Origin: Bacteroidales bacterium
Lineage (GTDB): Bacteria; Bacteroidota; Bacteroidia; Bacteroidales; UBA932
NCBI GenBank assembly: GCA_017428945.1
Contig: JAFRPW010000036.1
Coordinates: 186,001 to 250,000 of the forward strand
Direction: 5' to 3'
DNA length: 64,000 nucleotides
The translations under genes were made by a program, and so were the position numbers. Positions 33,809-43,617 of this stretch are shown piece after piece; within the stretch, counting starts at the first letter, position 1, and each line of letters opens with the position of its first letter. The notes beneath the pieces were generated by a model. That model did not search any database. It saw only the letters and a program-made list of their open reading frames with translations, and was not told the DNA's origin.

Positions 33809-34122
33809 TACCGTGAAGGAGAATCTCTTTCACACAATTGACATATATAATAAGATTTCAAAAGAAATTTTGTTATGGGCACACACGCTTAATCTGGAAA
33901 ATTAATAAAGTAGGCCCTCATGACAAAATTCTCTATGCCATCCGCAAGGTGGCATAAAGAAGGAGTCATGATTGGACTACTTGGCATTCCAGAGCCGTGC
34001 GTGTGTAATCAGAAACCTTCTGGTTGTCACCTTGCTTTTTATTGGATGGCATAGGCTGCTGGGACATGATATTAATAGCTTAATTCACAGATTTGATTGT
34101 TTTCTGGCAGCCTTTTTTAAAT
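33809..34122 (+). promoter_or_regulatory. Structured leader of the regulator gene
   Basis: This gap of 351 bases has no convincing long gene. ATGCCATCC and GCAAGGTGGCA (33935-33954) can form a local hairpin with a GCAA loop (33935-33955). Alternatively they pair with TGTCACCTTGC (34025-34035) and GGATGGCAT (34044-34052). ACACACGC (33881-33888) also complements GCGTGTGT (33999-34006). Between the arms an ORF of 28 codons (33968-34054) has an AAGGAG sequence ahead of it and its stop inside the distal arm. This could be an attenuator or the trace of a small mobile element. Confidence 0.35.
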
Positions 34123-35886
34123 ATGAGATTTTGTCCCTCGCTTCTTATTATTTCTCTTGGATTACTGCTCTCATGCGAAAGTACCGTAACAAGAGCATTG
34201 AATGGTGTAGAAGAAAAGATAAATAGTTCCCCACAGGAATCTTTACAAGAAATCTCACACCTTGATCCTAAAAGCATCCACTCTAAGTCCAATAGGGCTC
34301 GCCATGCACTATTGTATTCCATGGCATTGGATAAGTGCTATATTGACACGTCTGATGATTCTCTTGCTCAAAACGCAGTACAGTATTACAGGTTCCATGG
34401 CCCAATACGATATCGGATGCTTTCGGAGTACTCTTTAGGAAGAGTCTATGCCAATGCCGGGAATAAAGCCGGAGCAATAGTTTCTTTTATCAAAGCCAAG
34501 GACCTGGCACAATCCATAAACGACCTGCACTATTTAGGCCTTGCCGCAAGAAACATTGCCGAGTTGTACGGATCGAGCTACGATGAGGATACCGAGATCA
34601 AGTATTACAAGGAATCCTTTGACGCTTTCAACACAATTGGAGAAGAGTTATATGCCGCTTATTCAAGAGCAGGAGAGGCAAGGGCACATCTCGCTAAGGG
34701 AAGATTAGGGATGGCCGATTCGCTTTATCACCTAATCCTGCCTTATGCAAGAAAAAACCACAAAACCCTCTACTCCATTATTCTGAAAGACCTTGCCTAT
34801 CTTGAGGTCTCGCCTCAACGCCTGAATTCAAATCTCTCCTTAGCCTACTACGATACAGTATCAAAGCTCCATATTCTTAATTATCGCACTGTTGATTATG
34901 GGACCATCGCCATTGCGTATGAGCTTCTCCACCGCAAGGACTCGGTAGAAAAGTATTTGGCGTTGGCGGAAAAGTGTGCCCGGACATCTTTAGATTCAGT
35001 CCATTTGTGCAACACGAAGATTCGCATTTACAATAACAATAAAGAGTACGAAAAGGCCAATCAGCAGATGAAGATTGGAATAGATGCTCACAACAGGCTT
35101 GTATACAGGAATGATAACCAGATACTGGCAAATGCCATAAGCGATTTTAGCCGTCAAGAAGCCAGGCAGCATAGTCTCGTTGCACGTAATCGTCTTTATG
35201 CTTTATTTTTGCTTTGCCTCGCCGTTGTTTCTTTGATATGTGTTATTATTCAACAGATTATCATCCGCAAGAAACAGATTCAAGAGAAAAACCGCTTAAT
35301 CCAGGAAAAAGAAAAGAAGCTAGAAGAGGACCTCAACCTGATAAGGGAAATCTCGGAAGAATTACAATTGGCACATGAAGAGCGCAGCGCAATGAACAAT
35401 GCTGTGTATAATCTTATTCATGAAAGGATTGCCATAGTAAAGAATTGCGCCGATGCATATGATTTCGTCAACAATTCTACAATCATCAATAATCCCCGGG
35501 ACCCTTACAGATATCTGGATGAAGATCCAATAAAAAAGAAAACGGAGAAACTTGAAAACTTCATTCAGGCTTTGGATACTTTCAGGAAAGACGAGTCTTT
35601 ATTCTCTTTGTTGGAGCAAAACGTTAACAGCCTGAGGAATAACATAGTGGAAAGACTACGTTCTGCGTGTTCTAGCGAGCGGACAAACAAGCCCATCTTC
35701 AACGAAGAAGACTATCGCATCATGTCGCTTATCTATGCTGGAATACCCGACAAGACCATAGCGTTCCTTATGGATATGACATGCGCAGCAATAAGAACCA
35801 GAAAATCGAGATACAAAGAGCGCTTGTTGCAAAAAGACATAGAAAATGGAGCTTTCTTTGTGAAAGAAATGGCCAATTTGTTATAG
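34123..35886 (+). CDS. TPR/HTH membrane-anchored transcriptional regulator
   Basis: I chose the ATG at 34123 because it gives a lipoprotein-type signal (MRFCPSLLIISLGLLLSC, Cys18). The 587-residue protein has a TPR-like sensor (about 30-350), a membrane helix (LFLLCLAVVSLICVIIQQII, about 357-381), a coiled coil (to about 425) and a C-terminal LuxR-like HTH (YAGIPDKTIAFLMDMTCAAI, about 536-570). The plan is a periplasmic sensor joined through the membrane to a cytoplasmic DNA-binding end. It stands 130 bases before the DUF3244-RHS operon and is its likely regulator. A paralogue starts at 483 on the other strand. Confidence 0.82.
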   Translation: MRFCPSLLIISLGLLLSCESTVTRALNGVEEKINSSPQESLQEISHLDPKSIHSKSNRARHALLYSMALDKCYIDTSDDSLAQNAVQYYRFHGPIRYRMLSEYSLGRVYANAGNKAGAIVSFIKAKDLAQSINDLHYLGLAARNIAELYGSSYDEDTEIKYYKESFDAFNTIGEELYAAYSRAGEARAHLAKGRLGMADSLYHLILPYARKNHKTLYSIILKDLAYLEVSPQRLNSNLSLAYYDTVSKLHILNYRTVDYGTIAIAYELLHRKDSVEKYLALAEKCARTSLDSVHLCNTKIRIYNNNKEYEKANQQMKIGIDAHNRLVYRNDNQILANAISDFSRQEARQHSLVARNRLYALFLLCLAVVSLICVIIQQIIIRKKQIQEKNRLIQEKEKKLEEDLNLIREISEELQLAHEERSAMNNAVYNLIHERIAIVKNCADAYDFVNNSTIINNPRDPYRYLDEDPIKKKTEKLENFIQALDTFRKDESLFSLLEQNVNSLRNNIVERLRSACSSERTNKPIFNEEDYRIMSLIYAGIPDKTIAFLMDMTCAAIRTRKSRYKERLLQKDIENGAFFVKEMANLL

Positions 35887-35896
35887 AAAAAATGCC

Positions 35897-35997
35897 TGTA
35901 ACATCAATAATTATTTAACAATCTATATTTCAGCGCGTTAAGCAAATAAATGTAACAGCTATTTTCTTGTTTTAATCATAATCAATCAAGACTTTTG
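35897..35997 (+). promoter_or_regulatory. Promoter and putative regulator boxes of the RHS operon
   Basis: TGTAAC lies at 35897-35902 and again at 35951-35956, 54 bases apart (56 in the upstream region at 556-617). The second box is followed by GCTATTTTCTTG, which closely parallels GGCTAATTTTGTG at the other locus. TTG (35967-35969) and GACTTTTG (35990-35997) form a promoter with 20-base spacing. The ATG at 36019 follows 21 bases later. Confidence 0.45.
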
Positions 35998-36018
35998 TGA
36001 TAATTAAGCTATTATATC

Positions 36019-36432
36019 ATGTCACAAAAGTATCTATTCCACACAGCGATAATCCTGCTGTCTGCAGGACTATCTATCGCCACACTTGAAGCATATGCCT
36101 TTTGTAAAAACAACAACACCATCAACAAAGATGGAGATGTTATTATCATTCGTACCGACGAATATCCTTTGCCAGGCACGCCGCGTTCTGTGTCTTTAAC
36201 AAGGATAGACGCCTACTACGATTATGATACGTCTTGTGTGTATGTCGATCTTTCCAAAGCAGGTTCATCAGTAGACGTGTCTATCTCCAATACGACGACT
36301 GGCGAGTCCTACGCTCTTGTTATTCCCGGTTCGGGGTCCTCTGTCCTACCCATAAGTGGGACATCCGGTTATTGGACTATAACGTTCACTCTGGAGAACG
36401 GAAGTGTGTATTATGGTTATTTTGTCCTGTAG
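36019..36432 (+). CDS. DUF3244-like small secreted protein
   Basis: The 137-residue protein has a signal peptide (MSQKYLFHTAIILLSAGLSI). The mature part resembles DUF3244, a Bacteroidales family of small secreted beta-sandwich proteins: AYYDYDTSCVYVDLSKAGSS, VSISNTTTGESY and the closing GYWTITFTLENGSVYYGYFVL (ends GSVYYGYFVL). The gene begins the operon that continues with the RHS gene 1 base after its stop. Its role is unknown. The position between the regulator and the toxin suggests a part in secretion or signalling, which is an inference. Confidence 0.7.
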   Translation: MSQKYLFHTAIILLSAGLSIATLEAYAFCKNNNTINKDGDVIIIRTDEYPLPGTPRSVSLTRIDAYYDYDTSCVYVDLSKAGSSVDVSISNTTTGESYALVIPGSGSSVLPISGTSGYWTITFTLENGSVYYGYFVL

Positions 36433-36433
36433 C

Positions 36434-39400
36434 ATGAAAACACGTCTTGTCAACCGGACTCAATGTCTTCATGCTTGGGCAAAAATGTCCAGGCATATGG
36501 CCTACATCCTTTCTGCCTTCCTGCTGCTTGTTTCCAAGCCTGCCCTTTCACAGGGTAGCGTAGAATCAATAATACAGCAATATGCCCCTACGCCTCAAGC
36601 CTTGTCTGTCGTAAAGGGCGGACAAGTCAACGTGAACGGAAATACCGGGAAGATGAGTCTCCAGGTACCCGTAGGCGAGTACTCCGACCGGGATTTCACC
36701 ATACCAATCTCATTGGACTACAGTTATGACGGTTTTAAGCCTGCCTCTCCCAGCGGTGCGGCAGGACTTGGATGGTCGCTCAGTGCCGGAGGGTGCATCT
36801 CGCGTGAGATTGTAGGCGTCGATGACTTTGGAGAATATGGCTATTATTATGCAAGTCACTACAGCTCGCTTACCATATACAATATGCAGCATAGCGTCTC
36901 GTTGATTGAGGAAATATTACAACCAACCTTGGGCGACTCTCACGAGACGACATCCGACATATACCACTTCTCCTTTCCAGGGCATTCCGGGTCTTTTGTT
37001 ATCGATAACAACGGCCACTTTGCCCCATATGGCACGTCCGGAGAAGGCGGCACTTATAGTATCATGTACGATGATGATACTTTTACAATTAAGACATCGG
37101 ACGGAACGACCTGGCGCTTTGGTTCCATTGATTCAAGCAGAGAGATAATGCTGAAGCAGAACGGCATCCTGGAGCAGTATCCGCACCAGTTGTCACCTCT
37201 TGATGGCGAGCTGCCCGTCACAACTTGGCTGCTCGACAGGATTACCGCACCCAATGGCCGTATTGCCGAGTTCTCATATACTTCTTCAAGAACCTACAAC
37301 TCTATACCGTCCGAAGGCATGGATGATGTGATTACTACCTTCGGACGTGGTGATAACTCTTCCGGCAGTACAACCAGGTATAAATTTGCAAGTCTTGTTT
37401 ATACATCATATCTAACCTCCATTACTGTTAAAGAACTGTCCGGCACATCAAAGACGGTAGCAGCATTCACGTGGGAGCGAAAGAACTATCGAGAGATTAA
37501 TGATACGGAACTATTTGACTACAGGAAGATGATTGTATGTACCAGACGTCTCACTGGGATCACTGTTCAGGACGGCACGGCCATTATCCGCACGGCATCG
37601 CTTTCATATAATGACAACCGAGGTCGTCCCCTGCTCACGTCCGTAACCATCCCGGTTTATGGAACATGGTCGTTCGAGTATAATCTTCCATCGGGCAGTG
37701 GCCGTCTTCCGGGACAGTTATCAAATGCTGTTGACTTTTGGGGTTATTACAATGGCAAGAACACCAATCCCGACAACCTGATAGCACCCACTACCGTCAA
37801 CGCCACATCGCTTAACGAATCGTTGAACACCTATAACATGGACCCGGACGGTGCCTACTCACAACTCGGCTCCATTAAAAAGATTAACTGGCCAACCGGA
37901 GGCAGTTCTTCCATCGTCTACGAGGCACATGATGCCAAAAAGATACTGCTACGCCGTCGTAATCCTACAGTCCAACCTATACCTCAACCGGAAGACAGGT
38001 CAGGTGCAGCATTTACCACTTCACTGGAAAATGTTAGTGTGATGCTTCATAACAATCTGTGTGGAGGCATTCGCGTAAAAAGCATTACAGATGATGACGT
38101 CGTGAACGGGACCAGCACCCGCTCGTTCGGTTACAAAGACGCCTCCGGCGTTTCTACGGGTATTATTCAGGAATTCAACCGGTACTTTGCAGGAAAATCT
38201 GGTATCTATGACATGATGAATCCCTTCCTCAAGTATCCAGGGAACAGTTTCGACGAGAACCATATAGCATATACCAGCATACTGGAGACTCTTTCTGACG
38301 GTTCTTCAACAAGGACCGATTATACATCGTGGGTGGATAATCCAGACGAGTTCTCACCTCATTATATTGTGTATAACAGTACTCCTTCCGGCTTTGGAGA
38401 CACATACGACCTTTTTATTGACAATATCCAAAGGGTACCAGATTCTCGCGCATACAGGCGAGGTTTGCCCATCAAGACCACGCTTTCAGATGCACAAGGT
38501 AACATAGTCAGGGAAGAAACTTTTTCTTACACAGACCGCGGCAACACATATGCAGCTTATGTTATCGGGAGCGGACATAAATGGTGGTCTGCACGCTGGT
38601 TCATCGCTGACAGGGTCCTGCAAACGGTAAACACGGTTTTCTATCCAGCCCCAGGAAAAGCCCTTCCAAGCAGCGAAAGCTACACTTACGACACATATGG
38701 CCGAAAGACTTCCGTCATAATAACAGACTCGGATAATTCCAGGACAACTACTGCTTACACTTATCTGGATACTACCGTCCAGCCTAGTCTCGTTACAAGG
38801 ACTACACAAAGCACCCGGCCAGTGGGCATACAGACGGAAAACTTGACCGAAGCAACCGACTTCTGTTACCAGCAGTCCGGTTCCCTGTGGAATCTCATTT
38901 CAGAAACTCATACCCTTTACAACATTTCCGGAGCAGGAACCGTAACCGACATTACTTTGTACTCTCAACATGACCAATGGGGAAATCCCAGGGAACTCTC
39001 ATACAATGGTGAGTGCTCCGCCATCCTGTGGGCATATAACGGGCGCTATCCCGCGGCTACTGTAAGAAACTGCACTTTCCTATCTCTCCCATACATACTG
39101 AAAACGAGCAATACGGGGAATCTCTCCACTTCCCAAATAGAATCAATCTATTCGCTGAGCGGCGACAAGGAGGCAAGGGCCTTCCTTTGGTCTCCATCCG
39201 TTGGAATAACAAAAACCTATGATGTGGCAGGAAGAAGCACGGTTTATGAGTATGACAACCTGAAACGCCTCTCTGCCATAAAAGATGGCGACAACGTGCT
39301 GCTCAAGAGCTATTCTTATAACGACTTGACTTATTCTCCAACAACGTCCCTCAAGCTATTGACTGCCAGTATATCAACAGGCAGCAACTCGCGGACAGAA

Positions 39401-42400
39401 AAACAGGTTTATGATGGCCTGGGACGAAACTGGGTGAGCACTGATGGAGACCGCATCTCACTGAGCAAATATGACGGCCTTGGGCGGTTGATAAAATCAT
39501 ACCTGCCATATTCCGGATCCACACTCTACCTGAACATGGCTTATACCCTTCAGCGCCTGTCATGGGGATACGAAGAAGGCGAGTATGCTTTTAGTTCCAC
39601 TTCGTATTCCGGAGGACCTATGGCTTTGCCCGTGAATGAAACTCTGCCGGGCAAAGCAATACACACGGCAGGAAAGTCTACCGTACATACTCGTACCACC
39701 AACACATCATATGAGGTTCCAAAACTTATCTGCACGGAAAATGCAACAGCTCTTGGCACTTCCACGTCTGTCTCCATCTACGGTTACTACCCGGAGGGAA
39801 CGCTTCTGAAAACCACCACTACCTCAGAGGATGGAGAGATACTTGTGGTATATGAAACAGCTCTGGGACGAGAGGTCCTTTCCAGAAGGCGCTCCGGCAC
39901 GGACAATCTTGACACTTACACTGTCAAGGACAGGTACGGACGCACTTATATGGTTGTCACGCCCCTTCTTGGCAGCAGAATCAGCACACTTGCTGCTGCC
40001 GGCGCGGACTCCCCCCTCACAGGAGCCGAAACCGACAGCGGCACGTATAGGTATTACTATGATGATAAAGGCAACCTCACAGGAGTTCATAACCCGGGTA
40101 AATCCAGGTATTTTCTGACGTTTAACAATGCACATAAGCCAGTCACCGAAACTCCGGCTTCCTCTTCTCAGGTAGGCAACTGTCTATACTTGACACACTC
40201 CTATGACAGTCTCTCCAGGATTACCGCCACTCAATTATACCGGAACTCCCTTATCCCCTTCGACCCGCCCCACAAGGCAGTGCAACCAGAAGCTTTGCTG
40301 GGAACACTGTCCCAATACCAATACGCAACCCCCGGCATTACATATTCAATCCCTTCCGCTCTTTCATTTGTCGCTCGGCCAGGAATTGTTTCTTCTGCGG
40401 ACTCTCATATAGCAGGCAGTTTGATTCTTGAGTCGCAGTGGCCCATTAACGAACCTGTCAAGCCGCTTGACCGGAGGGTGGGCTTCCTCGGTTGGAACTA
40501 TGGGGACAACATGCTTGGTGGCACACCCGCCCAAACAGCTTATTACTATGACTCGTACGGAAGAGTCTCACAGGCCGTTACATCATGGTATGACGGAGGA
40601 CTCACACGCATCTCCACTAGTTATGACCTGGAAGGCAGGGTCTTGTGTTCTCTCGAAGAACACACTCCCCCTGGAAGCGCATCTACCGACTGGATATGGA
40701 CAGAAAATACTTATAATAGCCATGGGGAGGTTATCTCAACATCGGTATGGACGGGAAGCGGGACGGCTCCCGACAAGCAGGACGCCGTTTTGACAGAAAC
40801 TATTTCATTTACATATGACGATATAGGGCGCGTTACAGCAAGGTCCTTATCCAGCTCTGGAAACTCCATATCACAGACCTACTCTTATACCGTACAGGGA
40901 TGGACATCCCAAAGTACTTCAATGCTTGGGAATACGGCCATCTTTACAGAAAACCTGTATTATTGGAATCCTATTAAGAATCAGGACCATAAACGCTATG
41001 GCGGCATGATTTCTGAAGCAACTTTCTGTCATGGTTCCTATCCCGCAAGGACTGAGAGTTACACCTACGACGGCTTTGACCGCGTGACCGGTACCAGTGC
41101 GTACATCGGAGACAGCCTGCAAGCAACTGACGTGAATACGGAAAAAGACATATCCTACGGCCCCGTTGGCAATGTTACCGCACTCATCAGGTGCGGCAGC
41201 GACGGAACGCCAGTGTCTCAGATGTCCATGAACTATTCCGGGAGCAGGCTCAACTCGGTTTCTGATGCAGTATCCGGGCAGTCTTGGACTCGTTCCTACA
41301 AGGATGACGGGTCACTCTACTATGAAGGAAAGACTGACCGCTACTATACCGACAACATTATTGGCATGACTGCAAAGGTCTATTCCGATGAGCCCTTCTT
41401 AAACTATGATTATACCCCCGTTGCCACTTACATATACCTTCCGGACGGAACCAAGGTTGAGGCAAGGAACATCAACTTTGCTGCAAATACTCTTTACAGG
41501 GGCAGTTTCATTTACAGTAAGACCTCCAACTCGCCAGCCTCACTCAAAAGCATAATTCTTCCCGGGATGGTGGTATCCGTATCCGGAAGCACATGGACGC
41601 CTCTTGCGTTTGTCACGGACCATCTTGACAATGTAAGGGCTGTTGTAGATATGCAAAGTGCAACGGTTGTTGAGAGGAATGATTACTACCCCTACGGTGG
41701 ACGCATTACGCAGCCTTCAGACACATCGGCCGCATATCCGTCAGCTTCGGCCAACCGCTGGCGCCTGGCCGGCAAGGAGGAGCAGGACACCGTCACGGGA
41801 CTCCCCATCTCTGACTTCGGTGCCCGCATGTATGATCCTTTTACTGCCACATGGCTCACGCAGGATCCAATGGCCACAGACTATCCCGGAATTGGACCGT
41901 ATGTGTTCTGCGCAGGGAATCCGGTGAATTTGGTGGATAGGGATGGGAGGAGAATTAGAATAACTCGACACTTTAACAAAATAACAATATCGGCCAATTA
42001 TTATGCAACCGATAGAGCATCTTACAATGCGGCAAAACAGGGCGTCGCTTTTTGGAATAGGCGAACTGATGATTTATATATTGATGAGTCTGGGCATAAA
42101 TACAAGATACAATACAGATTAACTGTTACAGAAGCAAATTCTATAGATGATTCTAAACAACATGATAATACATTCGAAATTAATGATTATCAGGTAGATA
42201 TATTAACAACAAAAGAAGCCTCAGGGGTAACTGCAGATAAACAGCGTATTTTTATAAAAAAAGCCTATGCTACCACAAAACCAGGCACGACGCTTTCTAG
42301 TTCCACCGCAGCTCATGAAATAGGGCATACTTTAGGCATGGAGCACGAGGAAACTGGCATAATGTCTGAATATCAAAACGAAAAACGCTCGGGTTATGTT

Positions 42401-42523
42401 TCACAAGAGAATATCAATAGAATGATTGACTCTGACAAATATATTATAAGTTCCGAAACAACATGGATTACTAGATTATTTGAATCAATCACACATGAAT
42501 TCAATACATTATCGCGCAAATAA
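36434..42523 (+). CDS. RHS/YD-repeat protein with C-terminal metzincin-type domain
   Basis: The start chosen is the ATG at 36434, 1 base after the DUF3244 stop; it yields 2029 residues with a signal peptide (AYILSAFLLLVSKPALSQ). Residues of about 50-400 contain a SpvB/TcaB-like N-terminal part. Many YD repeats follow (YDGLGRNWVSTDGDRISLSKYD is typical, here cited by parts YDGLGRNWV and SKYDGLGRL). The RHS core ends at about residue 1840 (RMYDPFTATWLTQDPMATDY, NPVNLVDRDGR). Beyond it 190 residues with abruptly lower GC carry HEIGHTLGMEHEETGIM (first His at 1961), a metzincin zinc site and Met-turn. This is the design of a polymorphic toxin. Confidence 0.88.
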   Translation: MKTRLVNRTQCLHAWAKMSRHMAYILSAFLLLVSKPALSQGSVESIIQQYAPTPQALSVVKGGQVNVNGNTGKMSLQVPVGEYSDRDFTIPISLDYSYDGFKPASPSGAAGLGWSLSAGGCISREIVGVDDFGEYGYYYASHYSSLTIYNMQHSVSLIEEILQPTLGDSHETTSDIYHFSFPGHSGSFVIDNNGHFAPYGTSGEGGTYSIMYDDDTFTIKTSDGTTWRFGSIDSSREIMLKQNGILEQYPHQLSPLDGELPVTTWLLDRITAPNGRIAEFSYTSSRTYNSIPSEGMDDVITTFGRGDNSSGSTTRYKFASLVYTSYLTSITVKELSGTSKTVAAFTWERKNYREINDTELFDYRKMIVCTRRLTGITVQDGTAIIRTASLSYNDNRGRPLLTSVTIPVYGTWSFEYNLPSGSGRLPGQLSNAVDFWGYYNGKNTNPDNLIAPTTVNATSLNESLNTYNMDPDGAYSQLGSIKKINWPTGGSSSIVYEAHDAKKILLRRRNPTVQPIPQPEDRSGAAFTTSLENVSVMLHNNLCGGIRVKSITDDDVVNGTSTRSFGYKDASGVSTGIIQEFNRYFAGKSGIYDMMNPFLKYPGNSFDENHIAYTSILETLSDGSSTRTDYTSWVDNPDEFSPHYIVYNSTPSGFGDTYDLFIDNIQRVPDSRAYRRGLPIKTTLSDAQGNIVREETFSYTDRGNTYAAYVIGSGHKWWSARWFIADRVLQTVNTVFYPAPGKALPSSESYTYDTYGRKTSVIITDSDNSRTTTAYTYLDTTVQPSLVTRTTQSTRPVGIQTENLTEATDFCYQQSGSLWNLISETHTLYNISGAGTVTDITLYSQHDQWGNPRELSYNGECSAILWAYNGRYPAATVRNCTFLSLPYILKTSNTGNLSTSQIESIYSLSGDKEARAFLWSPSVGITKTYDVAGRSTVYEYDNLKRLSAIKDGDNVLLKSYSYNDLTYSPTTSLKLLTASISTGSNSRTEKQVYDGLGRNWVSTDGDRISLSKYDGLGRLIKSYLPYSGSTLYLNMAYTLQRLSWGYEEGEYAFSSTSYSGGPMALPVNETLPGKAIHTAGKSTVHTRTTNTSYEVPKLICTENATALGTSTSVSIYGYYPEGTLLKTTTTSEDGEILVVYETALGREVLSRRRSGTDNLDTYTVKDRYGRTYMVVTPLLGSRISTLAAAGADSPLTGAETDSGTYRYYYDDKGNLTGVHNPGKSRYFLTFNNAHKPVTETPASSSQVGNCLYLTHSYDSLSRITATQLYRNSLIPFDPPHKAVQPEALLGTLSQYQYATPGITYSIPSALSFVARPGIVSSADSHIAGSLILESQWPINEPVKPLDRRVGFLGWNYGDNMLGGTPAQTAYYYDSYGRVSQAVTSWYDGGLTRISTSYDLEGRVLCSLEEHTPPGSASTDWIWTENTYNSHGEVISTSVWTGSGTAPDKQDAVLTETISFTYDDIGRVTARSLSSSGNSISQTYSYTVQGWTSQSTSMLGNTAIFTENLYYWNPIKNQDHKRYGGMISEATFCHGSYPARTESYTYDGFDRVTGTSAYIGDSLQATDVNTEKDISYGPVGNVTALIRCGSDGTPVSQMSMNYSGSRLNSVSDAVSGQSWTRSYKDDGSLYYEGKTDRYYTDNIIGMTAKVYSDEPFLNYDYTPVATYIYLPDGTKVEARNINFAANTLYRGSFIYSKTSNSPASLKSIILPGMVVSVSGSTWTPLAFVTDHLDNVRAVVDMQSATVVERNDYYPYGGRITQPSDTSAAYPSASANRWRLAGKEEQDTVTGLPISDFGARMYDPFTATWLTQDPMATDYPGIGPYVFCAGNPVNLVDRDGRRIRITRHFNKITISANYYATDRASYNAAKQGVAFWNRRTDDLYIDESGHKYKIQYRLTVTEANSIDDSKQHDNTFEINDYQVDILTTKEASGVTADKQRIFIKKAYATTKPGTTLSSSTAAHEIGHTLGMEHEETGIMSEYQNEKRSGYVSQENINRMIDSDKYIISSETTWITRLFESITHEFNTLSRK

Positions 42524-43451
42524 AAAAAGAGTTCTTCTATTTGGCGGGGCTTTGATAATAGCATTAGTGTATATTCTTCATCTCGCGAGGGAAGTACGGA
42601 CAGTAAAACAGTATCATCTGGGATATGTAACTATCCCGGAAAATTCCATCTTGGAAAAAAATAGCTACGAGGATTATTCCATTGTTGGGACTGACTTAGT
42701 ACACATTGGAGTGCCGTGGCCACAAGATTTTGTAATCAAGCAGATAGACTCCATTTCTTATATGTTTTCTGATATTCCATCCTGGGGGTTGGTGTTATCT
42801 GACACAGAACGAGTTCTCATTTCAATGGGCGTCGCACATCAAGATATGTTGTACAAAATAGGACAACATACCGATGATATTTGTTCTCATGATTGTTTAT
42901 ATCATCCTATATTATATCCGTTTTATAAATCGTCTACCCAAAGAGGCTTTTCTGAAGGAGGTATACTGCAAAGGCTAACTAGCGCCATCAAGAGTTTAGA
43001 TTACAATTTGACTGAGCGAATAAAAATGTCAATATCCCACCCTGTCGGCGATATGAGTTTTATCTATTCTGGAAAAGAATTAATACGACTCAAACTCTTA
43101 TATCGTGCCGCTTCCGGAAAATTATACGCATTTTCTTATCTGAATTATGAAGAAAAGGATTGGGATTTATACTATTATCCTACAGTCTATTTGGGAGATT
43201 TTTGTTTTGAAAACAGTTCTGCCATAGCTGCGGACAATAATGGTTATGGTTTATTTTCCATGGACGATAATAAGGAAGTATATGAATACTACTGCAGATT
43301 AGATAACGGGTTTTACTGCCGTGTGTGGTCAAACGCTCCTATTAATAATACAGAATTAGTGGCGCATAACGTTAGAGTAAGCTACCTAAATGACACTGAT
43401 TGTTTCAATTCTTTCCTCAATACTCATGTCTTTAATAACGTAGAGATGTGA
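42495..43451 (+). CDS. Membrane-anchored protein, candidate immunity protein
   Basis: The ATG at 42495 overlaps the end of the RHS gene by 29 bases; a second in-frame codon lies at 42480. The 318-residue protein has one N-terminal membrane segment (VLLFGGALIIALVYILHLAR) and a large domain outside, rich in Tyr and Cys. I know no family. Its AT-rich composition matches the RHS tip and not the RHS body, so the tip and this gene probably arrived together. The place and topology suit an immunity protein against an exported protease, but nothing in the sequence proves it. Confidence 0.6.
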   Translation: MNSIHYRANKKRVLLFGGALIIALVYILHLAREVRTVKQYHLGYVTIPENSILEKNSYEDYSIVGTDLVHIGVPWPQDFVIKQIDSISYMFSDIPSWGLVLSDTERVLISMGVAHQDMLYKIGQHTDDICSHDCLYHPILYPFYKSSTQRGFSEGGILQRLTSAIKSLDYNLTERIKMSISHPVGDMSFIYSGKELIRLKLLYRAASGKLYAFSYLNYEEKDWDLYYYPTVYLGDFCFENSSAIAADNNGYGLFSMDDNKEVYEYYCRLDNGFYCRVWSNAPINNTELVAHNVRVSYLNDTDCFNSFLNTHVFNNVEM

Positions 43452-43617
43452 TAGTGACAAAGTTATGATGTCTAATGGGTATTGATTATATTAACACTGG
43501 AGCGAGCCATGCCGAAAAGAGTCATATAAACAGACCAACAAGTTTACCCTCATATAGATAGGTTAATTTATGCGTTATATAGTTTTGTTATTCGTTTTAA
43601 TATGCCCTATATATGGT

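Noticed and set aside
33935-34052. An invertible promoter between inverted repeats
   Set aside because: The arms are interrupted by an 8-base insertion and contain one mismatch, the promoter lies outside them, and no recombinase gene is near. RNA pairing fits better.
33972-34226. An 84-codon ORF overlapping the start of the regulator gene
   Set aside because: It would overlap the lipoprotein signal of the regulator in another frame and has no homology that I can see.
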